From Candidatus Omnitrophota bacterium (lineage in GTDB: Bacteria; Omnitrophota; Omnitrophia; Omnitrophales; Aquincolibacteriaceae), in NCBI GenBank assembly GCA_022705945.1, contig JAKJDL010000001.1, positions 1 through 53,046 on the forward strand: 53,046 nucleotides of DNA. The letters are read 5' to 3'. A model generated the notes under the pieces. The model did no database searches and was not told the origin of the DNA. It saw nothing but the letters and a program-made list of their open reading frames with translations. Positions 42,669 to 52,412 of the stretch are shown piece by piece; the stretch's first letter is position 1; each line of letters begins with the position of its first letter. A program made the position numbers and the translations under genes.

Positions 42669-43100
42669 TCACTCCTTTGGCGCATTCGCGCTGCAATCGA
42701 GATAGCATTGCAAGAAACGCTGCGCGGCCAGCTGGTCGATTACTTCTTTCCGCCGCCCTCGGCGGACATCGGCGTCCAACAGGACCCGTTCCGCCTCCTT
42801 TGAGGAAAGTCGCTCGTCCCACATGATAACAGGAACCGCAAGATTTGCCCTGAACCATTCCATTTCTTTCATCAATTTTTCGGCCGCGATCCCCATTTCA
42901 CCCTTGAGTGTTACGGGAAGGCCGACCACGACCTTTCCGGCCCGATAGGTCCTCAAAAGTTTCCGGACCTCGTCAAGAACCTGCTCGCGGTTCTTCCTCT
43001 CGATCATCCCGGCGGGAAGCGCGATCCGCGTCCCCTCCTGAACCACGGCCACACCGATCCGCTTACTTCCAAAATCCAAACCTAGAATGCCTTCTGCCAT
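42669..43100 (-). CDS. ruvX: RuvX/YqgF RNase H-fold nuclease
   Basis: Putative pre-16S rRNA nuclease or Holliday-junction resolvase, 143 residues. Gly-Leu-Asp-Phe-Gly-Ser-Lys-Arg-Ile-Gly-Val-Ala (Asp9) opens the RNase H fold, Val-Val-Gly-Leu-Pro-Val near 58 and Trp-Asp-Glu-Arg-Leu-Ser-Ser near 92 follow, and Asp near 118 in Ile-Asp-Gln-Leu-Ala-Ala fits the last catalytic position. The gene ends four bases before the M16 start. Confidence 0.95.
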   Translation of the reverse strand: MAEGILGLDFGSKRIGVAVVQEGTRIALPAGMIERKNREQVLDEVRKLLRTYRAGKVVVGLPVTLKGEMGIAAEKLMKEMEWFRANLAVPVIMWDERLSSKEAERVLLDADVRRGRRKEVIDQLAAQRFLQCYLDCSANAPKE

Positions 43101-43173
43101 TTAATCTCAGCTTTCCGAATTTTTTTATGAAGGCCTTCACGAGCGATTTTTCAAGCACTCAACCACCGTGCCC

Positions 43174-43500
43174 TCAACGACGCTTTTGTCGCGGCTTGCC
43201 CGCGGATGCCCGTTTGGCTCGCAGGGATTTTACGGCATATTCAGCCACCAGTTCATCTTTTTTCTTGCGGGACATCCTTTTGACATCGCGCTCCGCGCGC
43301 ATCGCCGTCAAGAAATAAGCGTATTTTTTTGCGTAAACAAGCTCAAGAGGCCCCTTGCCCCGGAGGTATTTGGCGCCCCTGCCCTTGCTGTGTTCCTCAA
43401 AGCGGCGGGCAAGATTATTCGTGAAACCCGTGTAGTAAGCGCCATTTTTACAGCGGAGAATATAAACGTGAAAGCAGGCTTTCCTTTTTATTTTTCTCAC
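43174..43500 (-). CDS. GIY-YIG nuclease family protein
   Basis: A 108-residue single-domain protein of the UPF0213/YhbQ-like GIY-YIG group: Val-Tyr-Ile-Leu-Arg-Cys at 12-17 and Tyr-Tyr-Thr-Gly-Phe-Thr-Asn-Asn near 22-29 replace the GIY and YIG strands, followed by Arg-Arg-Phe-Glu-Glu-His and a Lys/Arg-rich C-terminus. It starts at a GTG that overlaps the trpA stop as GTGA. DNA or RNA cleavage is possible but unproven for this small group. Confidence 0.85.
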   Translation of the reverse strand: MRKIKRKACFHVYILRCKNGAYYTGFTNNLARRFEEHSKGRGAKYLRGKGPLELVYAKKYAYFLTAMRAERDVKRMSRKKKDELVAEYAVKSLRAKRASAGKPRQKRR

Positions 43501-44309
43501 GAAACCTTGTGACCGTCCGCAGAATGCACTGCCCGTGCCATCCGGTCGATAAAATGTTCTGCCGCCGGGATCCCGTTCCTGATCCGGTTGATCACCGCAC
43601 TCCCGACGACCACCCCGTCCGCAATCTTCGAGATCGCCGCCGCCTGCGCCGGGGTCGAAATGCCGAAACCCGCCAAAATCGGCTTTGAGGTCATCTTCCT
43701 GAGCTTCCTCAGCCGCGGTGCCAGGTCATCCGGGAGGGCCTTGCGCGCTCCCGTCACTCCGCGAAGCGAAACATAATAGACAAACCCTCCGGAACTCCGG
43801 ACCAGCTTCAGGGCCCGCGCATCTTTTGTTGTAGGAGCCACAAGACGGACAATATGAAGACCTTTTGCGGAACACTCTTTTTGAAAATCCTTCTCCTCCT
43901 CGATCGGAAGATCCGGAATGATCAAACCATCCAGACCGGCCGCCCGGGCGTCACGGACAAAATCCTTTCCCCCGTAAGAATAAACGGGATTCATGTAACC
44001 AAAAAAAACCAACGGGATTTCGCAGCCTCTCCGGCGCAACCGCCTCACAAGTCGGAAGCCGCTTCGCACTGTCGCGCCTTTGGCGAGGGCTTTCTCGGAA
44101 GAATCCTGGATCGTCGGTCCGTCGGCCAGCGGATCGGAAAACGGAAATCCGAGTTCAATGATATCGACGCCGCTTCGCTCCGCCGACAGGATCAACCGTT
44201 CCGTTGCCGCAAGGTCAGGGTAACCGAGTGTCAGAAAAATACAGCAAAGCTTTTTATTTTTCTTTGCCGCTTCTCTGAGTTTGAGCGTTAAAAAATTTTT
44301 ATTTTGCAT
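43497..44309 (-). CDS. trpA: Tryptophan synthase alpha chain
   Basis: Converts indole-3-glycerol phosphate to indole and glyceraldehyde 3-phosphate. The 270-residue TIM barrel carries Glu52 in Glu-Leu-Gly-Phe-Pro-Phe-Ser-Asp-Pro-Leu-Ala-Asp-Gly-Pro (catalytic Glu, and Asp63), and a phosphate-binding Gly-Phe-Gly-Ile-Ser near 210-220. It follows trpB after 1 bp. No other trp genes are in the window. Confidence 0.97.
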   Translation of the reverse strand: MQNKNFLTLKLREAAKKNKKLCCIFLTLGYPDLAATERLILSAERSGVDIIELGFPFSDPLADGPTIQDSSEKALAKGATVRSGFRLVRRLRRRGCEIPLVFFGYMNPVYSYGGKDFVRDARAAGLDGLIIPDLPIEEEKDFQKECSAKGLHIVRLVAPTTKDARALKLVRSSGGFVYYVSLRGVTGARKALPDDLAPRLRKLRKMTSKPILAGFGISTPAQAAAISKIADGVVVGSAVINRIRNGIPAAEHFIDRMARAVHSADGHKVS

Positions 44310-44310
44310 T

Positions 44311-45498
44311 TTAAACCTTCAGATACTTCTGCACCGTGTTCATGTCCTTATCCCCGCGCCCCGAAAGGCAAACGACTACCGTGTCACCTTTCCGGGTTCC
44401 CGGCATAAGCCTGGGAAGATATCCTACCGCATGAGCGGATTCAAGAGCGGGCATAATGCCTTCGTGCTTCGTCAAAAGGTCGAAACCAAGGAGAGCCTCC
44501 CGGTCCGTAACGCCGACATACCGGACGCGTCGCGTGTCCTTGAGATACGAGTGTTCGGGGCCGACCGACGGGTAATCAAGACCCGCCGAAACCGAGTGCG
44601 CGATCTGGATCTGGCCGTCTTTGTCTTGAAGCAGATAACTTTTCATTCCGTGGAGGATCCCGGGACGCCCTTTGGTGATCGATGCCGCGTGATGCTTTGT
44701 GGCGGTTCCCTCCCCCGCGGCTTCGACCCCGAACATCCGGACATCGTCGTCCTTCAAAAAATCAAAAAAGAAACCCATTGAATTGCTCCCCCCGCCGACG
44801 CAGGCCACCAAATAATCAGGCAGTCTTTTCTCCTTCTTCAGAAATTGCGCCTTCGTCTCTTTCCCGATCACGGATTGAAAATCCCGAACAATCATCGGAT
44901 ACGGGTGCGGCCCGACCACCGATCCGATCAGATAATACGTGTCCTCAACGTTAGTCACCCAATCCCGGATCGCTTCATTGGTCGCATCCTTTAAGGTCCT
45001 TGATCCCGAATGGACGGGCCTGACCTCCGCTCCGAGAAGCCTCATCTTGTAAACATTCAGAGCCTGCCTCGCGATATCGACCTCGCCCATATAGACCACG
45101 CACTTCAGCCCGAACACGCAAGCGGCCGTCGCGGAAGCAACCCCATGCTGCCCGGCGCCTGTCTCGGCAACAATCCGTGTCTTCCCGAGCCGTTTTGCCA
45201 GCAGCGCCTGCGCAATCGTATTATTGATCTTATGCGCACCGGTGTGCAGAAGATCCTCCCTTTTAAGAAAGATCCTTCCCCTCCCGAAATACTTCGAAAG
45301 ATTCCCGGCTTCATAAACAGGCGTCGGGCGGCCCGCATAGTCCGCGAGATAATGATCGAGTTCACATCTGAATTTTTTGTCCTTGCGAACCTTCGCGTAA
45401 GCGGCCGTCAACTCCTCGCAAGCCTTCACCAGCGTCTCGGGGATATACCTTCCCCCATAAAGGCCAAAATGTCCTCCGGCATCCGGAAGCTTCTTCAT
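44311..45498 (-). CDS. trpB: Tryptophan synthase beta chain
   Basis: PLP enzyme joining indole and serine to tryptophan. The 395-residue protein has the PLP lysine in His-Thr-Gly-Ala-His-Lys-Ile-Asn-Asn (Lys90), the Glu-Thr-Gly-Ala-Gly-Gln-His-Gly loop near 111-118, and the phosphate-cradle Gly-Gly-Gly-Ser-Asn near 236-240. It is a standard TrpB1. It overlaps the batE-like gene by 4 nt (ATGA) and is directly followed by trpA. Confidence 0.97.
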   Translation of the reverse strand: MKKLPDAGGHFGLYGGRYIPETLVKACEELTAAYAKVRKDKKFRCELDHYLADYAGRPTPVYEAGNLSKYFGRGRIFLKREDLLHTGAHKINNTIAQALLAKRLGKTRIVAETGAGQHGVASATAACVFGLKCVVYMGEVDIARQALNVYKMRLLGAEVRPVHSGSRTLKDATNEAIRDWVTNVEDTYYLIGSVVGPHPYPMIVRDFQSVIGKETKAQFLKKEKRLPDYLVACVGGGSNSMGFFFDFLKDDDVRMFGVEAAGEGTATKHHAASITKGRPGILHGMKSYLLQDKDGQIQIAHSVSAGLDYPSVGPEHSYLKDTRRVRYVGVTDREALLGFDLLTKHEGIMPALESAHAVGYLPRLMPGTRKGDTVVVCLSGRGDKDMNTVQKYLKV

Positions 45499-46292
45499 AC
45501 CCTGATCTCCGCCATATCCTCATTCATAATCCACCCGCTTTCACCGTTCATCAAAAGCACCCGGCTCCAGTCCTCACGCCGGTCCAGGATAAAGCCCTTG
45601 ATACCTCCGCCCACGTGGAAGGCGACCTGGTTACGCGTGGATGGTCCGTAGCGGGCTTCACACTCGTTCGCCATGACAATCGCTGGCCGGATCATATTCA
45701 GCTGGGCATATTTAAAACCGGCAGCCAAAGCCGCGAGAAGAACGAACGCAAAAATAAACTTGCGCGGCGCCGTCCAGAAAACGGTTTGTTTGAAAACAAA
45801 AAACAAAATACTGCTGAGAAGAAAAATAAAGATAAAAACCAAAAGCAAAAAATTCATTTCGTGCTGCGTAAAGCGCGAAAGAGCGCTGTCCGCCGCCTTA
45901 AGATACCAGTTCCGGTTATCCTCAACCTGATACTCAAGACGGCCGCGGGCATAATCGAGGTTGTGGCGAATGTCGGGATCCCGGGGAGCGAGAAGAAGGG
46001 CTTTCTCGAAAGAAAGAACCGCTTCGCTGAGCTTCCCGAGCCTCACATAAGCATTCCCCAGGTTATAGTGATAATCCGCCGTCCGGGGGTCTTCGCCGGC
46101 CAACTGCTCATACAAGGCGGCCGCCTTCCCATAGTCGCCGCCGCGGTAGCTTTCGTTCGCTTCCTCAAACTTTCCCGATTCCTGCGCGCTTGAAACGATC
46201 GGGAAAAAGACCGTCACAAAAAGAACCGCAGGAACAAGGTATTTCGTTTTACGCGGCACGGGATGAACATTCTGATTCGCTGACCCGATCAT
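45495..46292 (-). CDS. batE: BatE-like TPR and SH3 membrane protein
   Basis: A 265-residue protein with an N-terminal signal/anchor helix (about 18-34), two to three TPR units (about 40-105, Tyr-His-Tyr-Asn-Leu-Gly-Asn-Ala-Tyr), two hydrophobic helices (about 145-190) and a C-terminal SH3b domain (about 205-262, Gly-Gly-Ile-Lys-Gly-Phe...Glu-Ser-Gly-Trp-Ile). This order is that of BatE of the Bat aerotolerance system. It overlaps batD (ATGA), which supports the name. The role of Bat proteins in envelope stress is inferred from other bacteria. Confidence 0.75.
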   Translation of the reverse strand: MIGSANQNVHPVPRKTKYLVPAVLFVTVFFPIVSSAQESGKFEEANESYRGGDYGKAAALYEQLAGEDPRTADYHYNLGNAYVRLGKLSEAVLSFEKALLLAPRDPDIRHNLDYARGRLEYQVEDNRNWYLKAADSALSRFTQHEMNFLLLVFIFIFLLSSILFFVFKQTVFWTAPRKFIFAFVLLAALAAGFKYAQLNMIRPAIVMANECEARYGPSTRNQVAFHVGGGIKGFILDRREDWSRVLLMNGESGWIMNEDMAEIRV

Positions 46293-48199
46293 GACCGTAA
46301 CCTTTCCAGACGATTCACCGTATCGCGGAGAATCTTCATGCCGATCTTCTTTGACGCCTGGGGAATCGATCCTTTCCCGAAGCGGGATTCATCACACAAT
46401 TCATAAAGCTGGATCAGCTCCCTGAAGAGAGGATCGTCGCTCCCGAGATGCTTCCCGAGCGTCACCTCGAGATCCCGGCGGGTGACACCGTGAGTCGAGA
46501 GGTTCCATTTATCGGAAATATATTGGGTCAGGGCGCGTTCAAGCTCAACGAAAAATTCGGCCGTCTTTGCCGCACCCGACGCACGGGCCAATCGGCCGAG
46601 CTTTCTCATATTTGCCTGAGCTGTCGAGCGCGCCCGTCTGCGGCGCTTCAGGGCCTCATCTTTCGAAAATAGTTCCTCTTCTTTCGATTTGAAAAAAAGC
46701 CCCGCCAGCACGAGAAGCAGAACAACGTTAACGGCCTGCAAACTCCGGTAGATTATTTCAAAGACCCTGCCGGGCAGAGGGTCCGGCAGCCTTTCATCGA
46801 TGAAGCTGATATCCTTCGACTCCAGACGGACATGCTTTTTGAAGATGGTTTTTTCGGTAAGTTCCTCGGGAAGCTTGAAGACCTGATCTGATTTTTCAAC
46901 GGTAATCGGAAAATTCTGAGTCCGGAGCGTCACGTATTTTTCTGTCCGGGGATCAAAATAGCTGAACTCAAGCGGAGGAATGAACGCGGGGCCCTCATCC
47001 CGCGGAATAAAAACGATCTCGAAATTTTTGACGCCGCCGATCACATTCCCCCGTTTGAAAAGCTGGGAGCTTGTGTTCAAGTCATAGGTTTTAAAACCCG
47101 TCAGCTCAGGCAGTTTCGGACGGGTCACGGTTTCAATATTTCCCTCCCCTTCAATCGTCATCTTGAGAGTCACGGGCTCATTTTGTTTGACCTGGGTCCG
47201 GTCAATCGTCCCCGAGACCCGGAACTGCCCCACCGCCCCCTGAAAACTGGACGGCTTTCCCTGTTCCGGGAGGGGTTTGACGGTCAGCTGGATCGGAGCG
47301 GGATTAAGAAGCCGATTCTGGCGCCTCGCAAAAAAGGAGCCTCCGGTAAAAAAACTGTCGGAAAAGAACTCGTCAAAAACGCTCGACCCCTGGGGTTCTT
47401 CGCGGATCGAGACCTTCAGGCTTCCCGGCTGGATCGTGTAATTGCCGGGAGCCGTCGGGAAAAGCGCGGTCTTTTTGACATCGGCCTTGACGTAGCGCTT
47501 CCCGTTCATGCGGACCGTCTCGCGTTCAATGTTCTTTTCCATCGGAAAATCCTCGATCCAGAAACCGCTGGTCTCGGGCTCTTTCTCAAAACCTTCGTAA
47601 CGGGTGTCATATCGTGTGTAAAGCGAATAGCTCAAAAGAACCTGCTCATTCTGGTAGACGGATTTTTTATCGACCCATGCCTGCACAAAAATATTATCGT
47701 CGGTTCCGGGCGCAAGGACCGGTGCGGGAGTGCTCCGGGGCGGTGCCTGGGGCTGCTGAACGGGTATCGGCCCGGAAGACAAAACCGGAGCGGCCGGCTG
47801 CGGCACCTGTCCGGGGCCGGACAGAACCTCGACTGTGATCGGTTCCGTCCGGTAAAGCTGTGTACCGACCTGGACCTGAACCGGATCGATCGTAAATCTT
47901 CCCGCCTTTTGAGCAATCAGGGCATAACTAAATTCAACGCTCGACGTCGACACCCCGTTCACGAACGTCATATGCGAGGCCCTGCCGGTATAGTAGGTAT
48001 CGAAAAATTCCATGGCCGGCAGACGCGGCGCCTGGATATTTACATTCGGTCCCGCCACACGAATCGTCAGCCGCATCTCATCCCCCACCCGGACGGACCT
48101 CTCGTCAAGTTCCGCGCTGACACGAACCTCCTCCGCTGCGCCGGATGATGGCAGCAAAAAAAGGCAAGCCAGGATGATCGGGATGATGGTTTTTCTCAT
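46289..48199 (-). CDS. batD: BatD-like oxygen-tolerance protein
   Basis: A 636-residue exported protein with a signal peptide (1-21), a series of beta-sandwich repeats (Ser-Val-Arg-Val-Gly-Asp-Glu-Met near 36 and repeated patterns such as Pro-Val-Thr-Leu-Lys-Met near 345), Pro-rich spacers near 135-165, a membrane helix near 480-500, and a cytoplasmic helical tail. It matches BatD, part of the MoxR-BatABCDE system. The usual moxR, batA and batB genes are not adjacent in this window, and the upstream neighbour is a ParB-like gene. Confidence 0.8.
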   Translation of the reverse strand: MRKTIIPIILACLFLLPSSGAAEEVRVSAELDERSVRVGDEMRLTIRVAGPNVNIQAPRLPAMEFFDTYYTGRASHMTFVNGVSTSSVEFSYALIAQKAGRFTIDPVQVQVGTQLYRTEPITVEVLSGPGQVPQPAAPVLSSGPIPVQQPQAPPRSTPAPVLAPGTDDNIFVQAWVDKKSVYQNEQVLLSYSLYTRYDTRYEGFEKEPETSGFWIEDFPMEKNIERETVRMNGKRYVKADVKKTALFPTAPGNYTIQPGSLKVSIREEPQGSSVFDEFFSDSFFTGGSFFARRQNRLLNPAPIQLTVKPLPEQGKPSSFQGAVGQFRVSGTIDRTQVKQNEPVTLKMTIEGEGNIETVTRPKLPELTGFKTYDLNTSSQLFKRGNVIGGVKNFEIVFIPRDEGPAFIPPLEFSYFDPRTEKYVTLRTQNFPITVEKSDQVFKLPEELTEKTIFKKHVRLESKDISFIDERLPDPLPGRVFEIIYRSLQAVNVVLLLVLAGLFFKSKEEELFSKDEALKRRRRARSTAQANMRKLGRLARASGAAKTAEFFVELERALTQYISDKWNLSTHGVTRRDLEVTLGKHLGSDDPLFRELIQLYELCDESRFGKGSIPQASKKIGMKILRDTVNRLERLRS

Positions 48200-48232
48200 G
48201 ATATGCTTACTGAAATGAAAATTTTATAGGAA

Positions 48233-49264
48233 TCATAACATGAAGTCAAACAACGAGTTAAGCGCGGGGCGGCTTTCGGCAAGTTTCGCAATGAACCCTT
48301 CCAGTTCTTCCCGGCTCCGTAGCCTGGCGGAAACATCCAGACCGGGTTCTTCAAATCCCGGAATGGGCTCAACACGCATCATCGGGCCAGCTCCGGAGAT
48401 ACGGGAACGCAAGTCTTCGAATTTCCCGAGAAAGGAGGAAAACTCCGGAAACCTGTATTTCCGGACAGCATCAAAAAAACGGTCCGCTTTCGTGCGGGGA
48501 TCCATTTGTTTGTGGCGAAGGATTTTTCGGAAGTCACCGCGGCCAAGAATTATACGAAGGGACTGCCCTTCCCTTTTACAAATGTCCCAAAGCCATTCCG
48601 CAGACTGAAAACATTGGGATGTCGAAAACTTTACGACACGGCCGGCGATCCGGGCGAAACATTCCTGGCCGGATCTTGAATAGTTCAGAAGGAAGGCCGA
48701 GGCACGAAATGGAATCTTTTTCTCCCAGATGCAATCTTTCAGGGAAGCGGACAGCGCATGTGCTTTGAGATAGAGTGTCAAAACCGGCCTTTCGGGAGAG
48801 AGCCCAAGAAGCGGAAGCACAATTTCACGAACCTCGTCCTCAGAAAGGCGAAATTCCCGCAGGGCCTTGACGGAAGCCGTCACGCGATCCATATCCGGCA
48901 CATCCTGTTTCCAGTTTGAAATGAGGCTGATTAAAAACAGATCCCGGGCACTCGTCTTTCCCTCGATAAAAAAGGCGGGGATCCGTTTGATCCCAAGGGC
49001 CCTCGCAGCCGCGAGCCGCTTATGCCCGGCGACAACTTCCGCCAGCCGATCTTTCCGGATGAGCATGACGGGAAGCAAAATACCGCAGCGGCAGACAGAT
49101 TCTTTGAGCGGATGATCTTCCAACCGGTATCGATAAGAAAACACCGATTCGCGCGCGATACCGGCAACCTCAACCATGCTTAAACCCTGGCCGCGAAAAA
49201 CGGGGCCGGTTCCGCAAGATTGCCGTGAAAAAGAGCGCTTTAGTTTTGAAGCAACGCGAGCCAT
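48233..49264 (-). CDS. ParB-like nuclease-domain protein
   Basis: A 343-residue protein with a ParB N-terminal fold: Tyr-Arg-Leu-Glu-Asp-His-Pro-Leu-Lys-Glu-Ser-Val near 44-57, Gly-Ile-Leu-Leu-Pro-Val near 61-66, and Gly-His-Lys-Arg-Leu-Ala-Ala-Ala near 78-85, the position of the ParB GERRxxA box. The rest is helical and I see no clear second DNA-binding motif. A parA partner is absent, and chromosome ParB proteins usually start differently, so a role in segregation is doubtful; a CTP-binding adaptor or transcriptional role is possible. It starts inside the end of the protease gene (25-bp overlap). Confidence 0.65.
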   Translation of the reverse strand: MARVASKLKRSFSRQSCGTGPVFRGQGLSMVEVAGIARESVFSYRYRLEDHPLKESVCRCGILLPVMLIRKDRLAEVVAGHKRLAAARALGIKRIPAFFIEGKTSARDLFLISLISNWKQDVPDMDRVTASVKALREFRLSEDEVREIVLPLLGLSPERPVLTLYLKAHALSASLKDCIWEKKIPFRASAFLLNYSRSGQECFARIAGRVVKFSTSQCFQSAEWLWDICKREGQSLRIILGRGDFRKILRHKQMDPRTKADRFFDAVRKYRFPEFSSFLGKFEDLRSRISGAGPMMRVEPIPGFEEPGLDVSARLRSREELEGFIAKLAESRPALNSLFDFML

Positions 49265-50418
49265 TCACTCTCCAATCGATTAACAGAAATCTTCAACACG
49301 TCCTCAATCGCCGTGAACGAATCGTTCCCTTTACGGATCTCCTCGAGGATCTCTTTCATCCGGTACATCCCAAAACGTTCAACCAGATACCCGGTAAAGC
49401 TGAATGCCTGCTGGTAAAAAATAACCAGCCCGGACGGGTCCACCCCCGGCTTGAGGTTCGTCAGCAGAAACCGGTCTATCGGGATCAAACCGGAACGCGC
49501 CGCCGCGGCCTTGAGCATATCGGTCGGGATCGGCCGCACCCGGTTTTCCTGATACTGCGCAAGCCCTTCCTGAATCCAGGCCGGTGCCCGGAGACCGCTC
49601 AAATAGGCCACAAAAGCGTGCGTCATCTCATGTGCCACGACCGCACGCAGATCCTCCTCGCGGAAACCTTTTTGATAGGCCGGCAAACGGATCTTCCCGT
49701 CGTAGATCCCCCCGATGTAGAAGGGTTGTCCCGTCACGTAGCGGAATTCTTCCGGCTTATAAAAAATCACGACGATCTTGTTCGTGATATAAAAACCAAG
49801 GCTTCGGGATACCTCCCGGTAAGTATCGCGCAAAAGGGTCTTCAGGAAATAACCGTCATACTGCGCGTCGTCCCTGCGATATTTGATCACAAAACGTTCT
49901 TCGGTATACGTATCGAACTTCCCTTCGATCAATCGCTCCTTTGCAAGCTTTTCAAGCTTGGCGCGGACCTGCGGGGAGGGATTCAGGCTATAGCTTTTTT
50001 TATAGCATTCTTCGGCCTTGTCAAAATCCTGTCTGAGATTCGCGATTTCACCGAGAAGTTCCCATGCAAGCGGATTTCGCGCTTCAAGCTGAAGCGACTC
50101 CCTGACCGCCTCATCGGCGATTTCATACTCACCCGTCTCAAAATATTTCACCGCGTCGTTATAAAAACTGATCGCCATCGGAGTCACGGGCGCGGCGGAA
50201 CCGCCCCGGGCATCCCCGTAATAATAACGCTTCAGCTCTGCCATCTGAAGCTGTTCGACGGAACCCGCCCCGCGGTCCCGGTCTTCGACCGCGGCATACG
50301 AAACGGCGCAAAGCACAAAATGCATAACACAAAAAATCCGGAAGAACGGATGACGGATCGCGGATGACACACGGGCCCAAACTCCATTTTCCATCCTCCG
50401 TCCTCCATCCGATCTCAT
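49240..50418 (-). CDS. Exported TPR protein with peptidase-MA-like (gluzincin) domain
   Basis: A 392-residue protein with a signal or anchor helix (about 24-42), a TPR-like helical part (about 82-160) and a metalloprotease domain: His-Glu-Met-Thr-His at 263-267 and Glu284 in Trp-Ile-Gln-Glu-Gly-Leu-Ala supply the zinc ligands and base. I take the ATG at 50418, which overlaps the M48 stop by one base (TGATG) and follows AAAGGTGA. Similar proteins occur next to M48 proteases, but the target is unknown. It would act in the periplasm. Confidence 0.8.
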   Translation of the reverse strand: MRSDGGRRMENGVWARVSSAIRHPFFRIFCVMHFVLCAVSYAAVEDRDRGAGSVEQLQMAELKRYYYGDARGGSAAPVTPMAISFYNDAVKYFETGEYEIADEAVRESLQLEARNPLAWELLGEIANLRQDFDKAEECYKKSYSLNPSPQVRAKLEKLAKERLIEGKFDTYTEERFVIKYRRDDAQYDGYFLKTLLRDTYREVSRSLGFYITNKIVVIFYKPEEFRYVTGQPFYIGGIYDGKIRLPAYQKGFREEDLRAVVAHEMTHAFVAYLSGLRAPAWIQEGLAQYQENRVRPIPTDMLKAAAARSGLIPIDRFLLTNLKPGVDPSGLVIFYQQAFSFTGYLVERFGMYRMKEILEEIRKGNDSFTAIEDVLKISVNRLESEWLALLQN

Positions 50419-51536
50419 CAATTTTCACCTTTGCCAAAATGCCTGGCCACTCTGATCCGCTTCGAAAGCGACGGGTGGTCGTAAAAAAACCACTCGAACC
50501 ATGGGGGCGGCTCCATTTCCGAAAGATTAACTCGCCCCAATTTTTCCATGCATGAAACGAACGTCTCCGGTTCACGACAGACTTCAAGCGCAAAACGGTC
50601 CGCGGCCCTTTCCCGCCGCCGCGAATAGGCGTTCTGCGCCGGCATCAACAGAAAGTTTACCACATAAAAGATCAGGAAAAGGAGCGGGAGCCCCGCGATA
50701 TCCGCGGTGCCATCAATCCCGAAAACCGGAGCCCAGCGTCCCATGCCCCACGACCCCGCATAAAAAGCCAAAAGCGAGACGAGCAGTCCGAACCCGAGGA
50801 GTCTCCAGATGTCGCCGTGTTTATAATGACCGAGTTCATGAGCCACAACATTTCCGATCTCCTCATGCGTAAAGTTCGAGATCAGCGTATCGCTCAGGAC
50901 AACCCGCCTTGTTTTGCCGATTCCCATGAACGCGGCGTTGGCCTTTTTGGTCGTTTTGCTGAGGTTGAGCGAATAAACGTTCTCCACGGGAAGCCCGAAG
51001 CGCGCGGCCATCGTCCTGATTTTGGCGGCAAGCACCTCATCCTCAACTTTCCCGTATTTGTAAAAGAGAGGAACGATAACCACGGGGAACAGTTTCCCGA
51101 GGATGTAGCTTACGAAAGCATATCCGGCCCAAGCCCAGAGCCACCAGGTATCAGGAAAGGAACGGATGATCCAGTAAAGCAGTTCGACCAGCGCAAGCGA
51201 AACGGCGAACGAAAGCAGGGAGCGCTTGGCAAAGTCCTTTAGCCAGCCGCTGAACCCCTGATTCGAAAGGCCGAAGCGGTGCTCGACAAGAAACGCCGAA
51301 TAAAAAGATAACGGCACATCAATCAAAAGAAAAAAGATCGAAAAGATCGTAAAATACACCGCGGCCAGCTGCCACTCGCCCGCTCCCGCTATCGACAAAG
51401 ACCACTCCCTGAACATGAGATGCATCCCGCTGGAAAGAATCAGAACCAGAAGCGCGGGTGTCAGAAGAAGATGAAAGATCGTGAGACGACGGCGGATGAT
51501 TTGATACTCTTTTGCCTTCAATTCATCACTTTTCAC
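50418..51536 (-). CDS. M48 family CAAX-type membrane protease
   Basis: A Ste24-like integral membrane zinc protease of about 372 residues. The N-terminal half has four to five membrane helices (CAAX_pep domain); the catalytic His-Glu-Leu-Gly-His lies at about residues 233-237 from the chosen start, inside a helix next to another hydrophobic segment, and the third ligand Glu in Arg-Arg-Glu-Arg-Ala-Ala-Asp follows about 70 residues on. I start at the GTG at 51536 because GGGAGG lies five bases upstream; a TTG 27 bases earlier has no such site. Likely role: membrane protein quality control. Confidence 0.88.
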   Translation of the reverse strand: MKSDELKAKEYQIIRRRLTIFHLLLTPALLVLILSSGMHLMFREWSLSIAGAGEWQLAAVYFTIFSIFFLLIDVPLSFYSAFLVEHRFGLSNQGFSGWLKDFAKRSLLSFAVSLALVELLYWIIRSFPDTWWLWAWAGYAFVSYILGKLFPVVIVPLFYKYGKVEDEVLAAKIRTMAARFGLPVENVYSLNLSKTTKKANAAFMGIGKTRRVVLSDTLISNFTHEEIGNVVAHELGHYKHGDIWRLLGFGLLVSLLAFYAGSWGMGRWAPVFGIDGTADIAGLPLLFLIFYVVNFLLMPAQNAYSRRRERAADRFALEVCREPETFVSCMEKLGRVNLSEMEPPPWFEWFFYDHPSLSKRIRVARHFGKGEN

Positions 51537-51619
51537 AAAAACCTCCCGACTCAATATAATCAAAAAGGAGTAAAATGCGGCGGCGAACGCAGGATCACTC
51601 CAACGCCATCCCCCATCCG

Positions 51620-52363
51620 TTATCCGCCATCGCTGAATTCCGTCAGAACCCCTAAATGATCCGATGGCCAGACCCCGCCTGCCGGCTTGTCGAACACCAC
51701 CCGGGACAGCCGGATACCCTTGAAGGGCCCCGCTTCCCGGGTGACGAAGATGTAATCGATCCGCCGCTCGGCCATTTTGTCGCGCTCCATCTCCGCGTAG
51801 GGATTCCTGTAATCCCAGGTCAGGCCGGCTTGTCCGGGATTCGCGAGCGCAAACGTATCACGCCATCCCGCCTGCCCGGTCAAAAACTTGATGGGATCGG
51901 TCCCCGGCGCGGTATTGAAATCCCCCATCGCGACAGCCGGAGCGGCACCCGCCTTCCGGTCGATAAACTCAACGAGCCCGCGGACCTGGCTTCCGCGCAC
52001 CTGATCGTCTTCTTTTTTCCAGGACAGATGCGTATTGAAAGCCGCCAGCCCTTCCTTCCCGGTATCGAACCGCGTGTAGAACGCATACCGGTTGTAGTCC
52101 TCATTCGGCGACTTCGGCAGAAAAATACATTCTTCTTCGACGGGTTTGAATTTCGAAAAAAAGATCAGGCCGGAGTGTTGGCCGCTCACGGCCAGATAAG
52201 GGTATCCGGACCGCTCCCGGGCTTCCTCGGCCCAGTCCATATTGAAGACTTCCTGAAATCCCACGATATCCGCATCATACACCTTCAGACCGTGAAAGAT
52301 CAGTTCCCACCTTTCGAGCCAGGGTCCCCGCTCCTGCCAGGTATTTAAAGTCAGTATCTTCAT
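51620..52363 (-). CDS. Endonuclease/exonuclease/phosphatase-fold hydrolase
   Basis: A 247-residue protein with the full motif set: Thr-Leu-Asn-Thr-Trp (4-9), Gly-Phe-Gln-Glu-Val near 37, Ala-Met-Gly-Asp-Phe-Asn-Thr-Ala near 142-150, and a final Ser-Asp-His-Leu-Gly-Val (Asp/His pair). I start at the ATG at 52363 because the longer open frame runs into non-conserved sequence and the neighbouring relic gene. The family includes nucleases and lipid or sphingomyelin phosphodiesterases; nothing seen here picks between them. No signal peptide. Confidence 0.88.
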   Translation of the reverse strand: MKILTLNTWQERGPWLERWELIFHGLKVYDADIVGFQEVFNMDWAEEARERSGYPYLAVSGQHSGLIFFSKFKPVEEECIFLPKSPNEDYNRYAFYTRFDTGKEGLAAFNTHLSWKKEDDQVRGSQVRGLVEFIDRKAGAAPAVAMGDFNTAPGTDPIKFLTGQAGWRDTFALANPGQAGLTWDYRNPYAEMERDKMAERRIDYIFVTREAGPFKGIRLSRVVFDKPAGGVWPSDHLGVLTEFSDGG

Positions 52364-52412
52364 AAAACAGACGCAAGGGACAAGCGGTAAGGGATAAGAA
52401 AAAAAACAAAAA

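Noticed and set aside
49225-50367. Plus-strand ORF of 380 codons
   Set aside because: Antisense to the TPR-gluzincin protease, which has its zinc motif and coupling to its neighbour.
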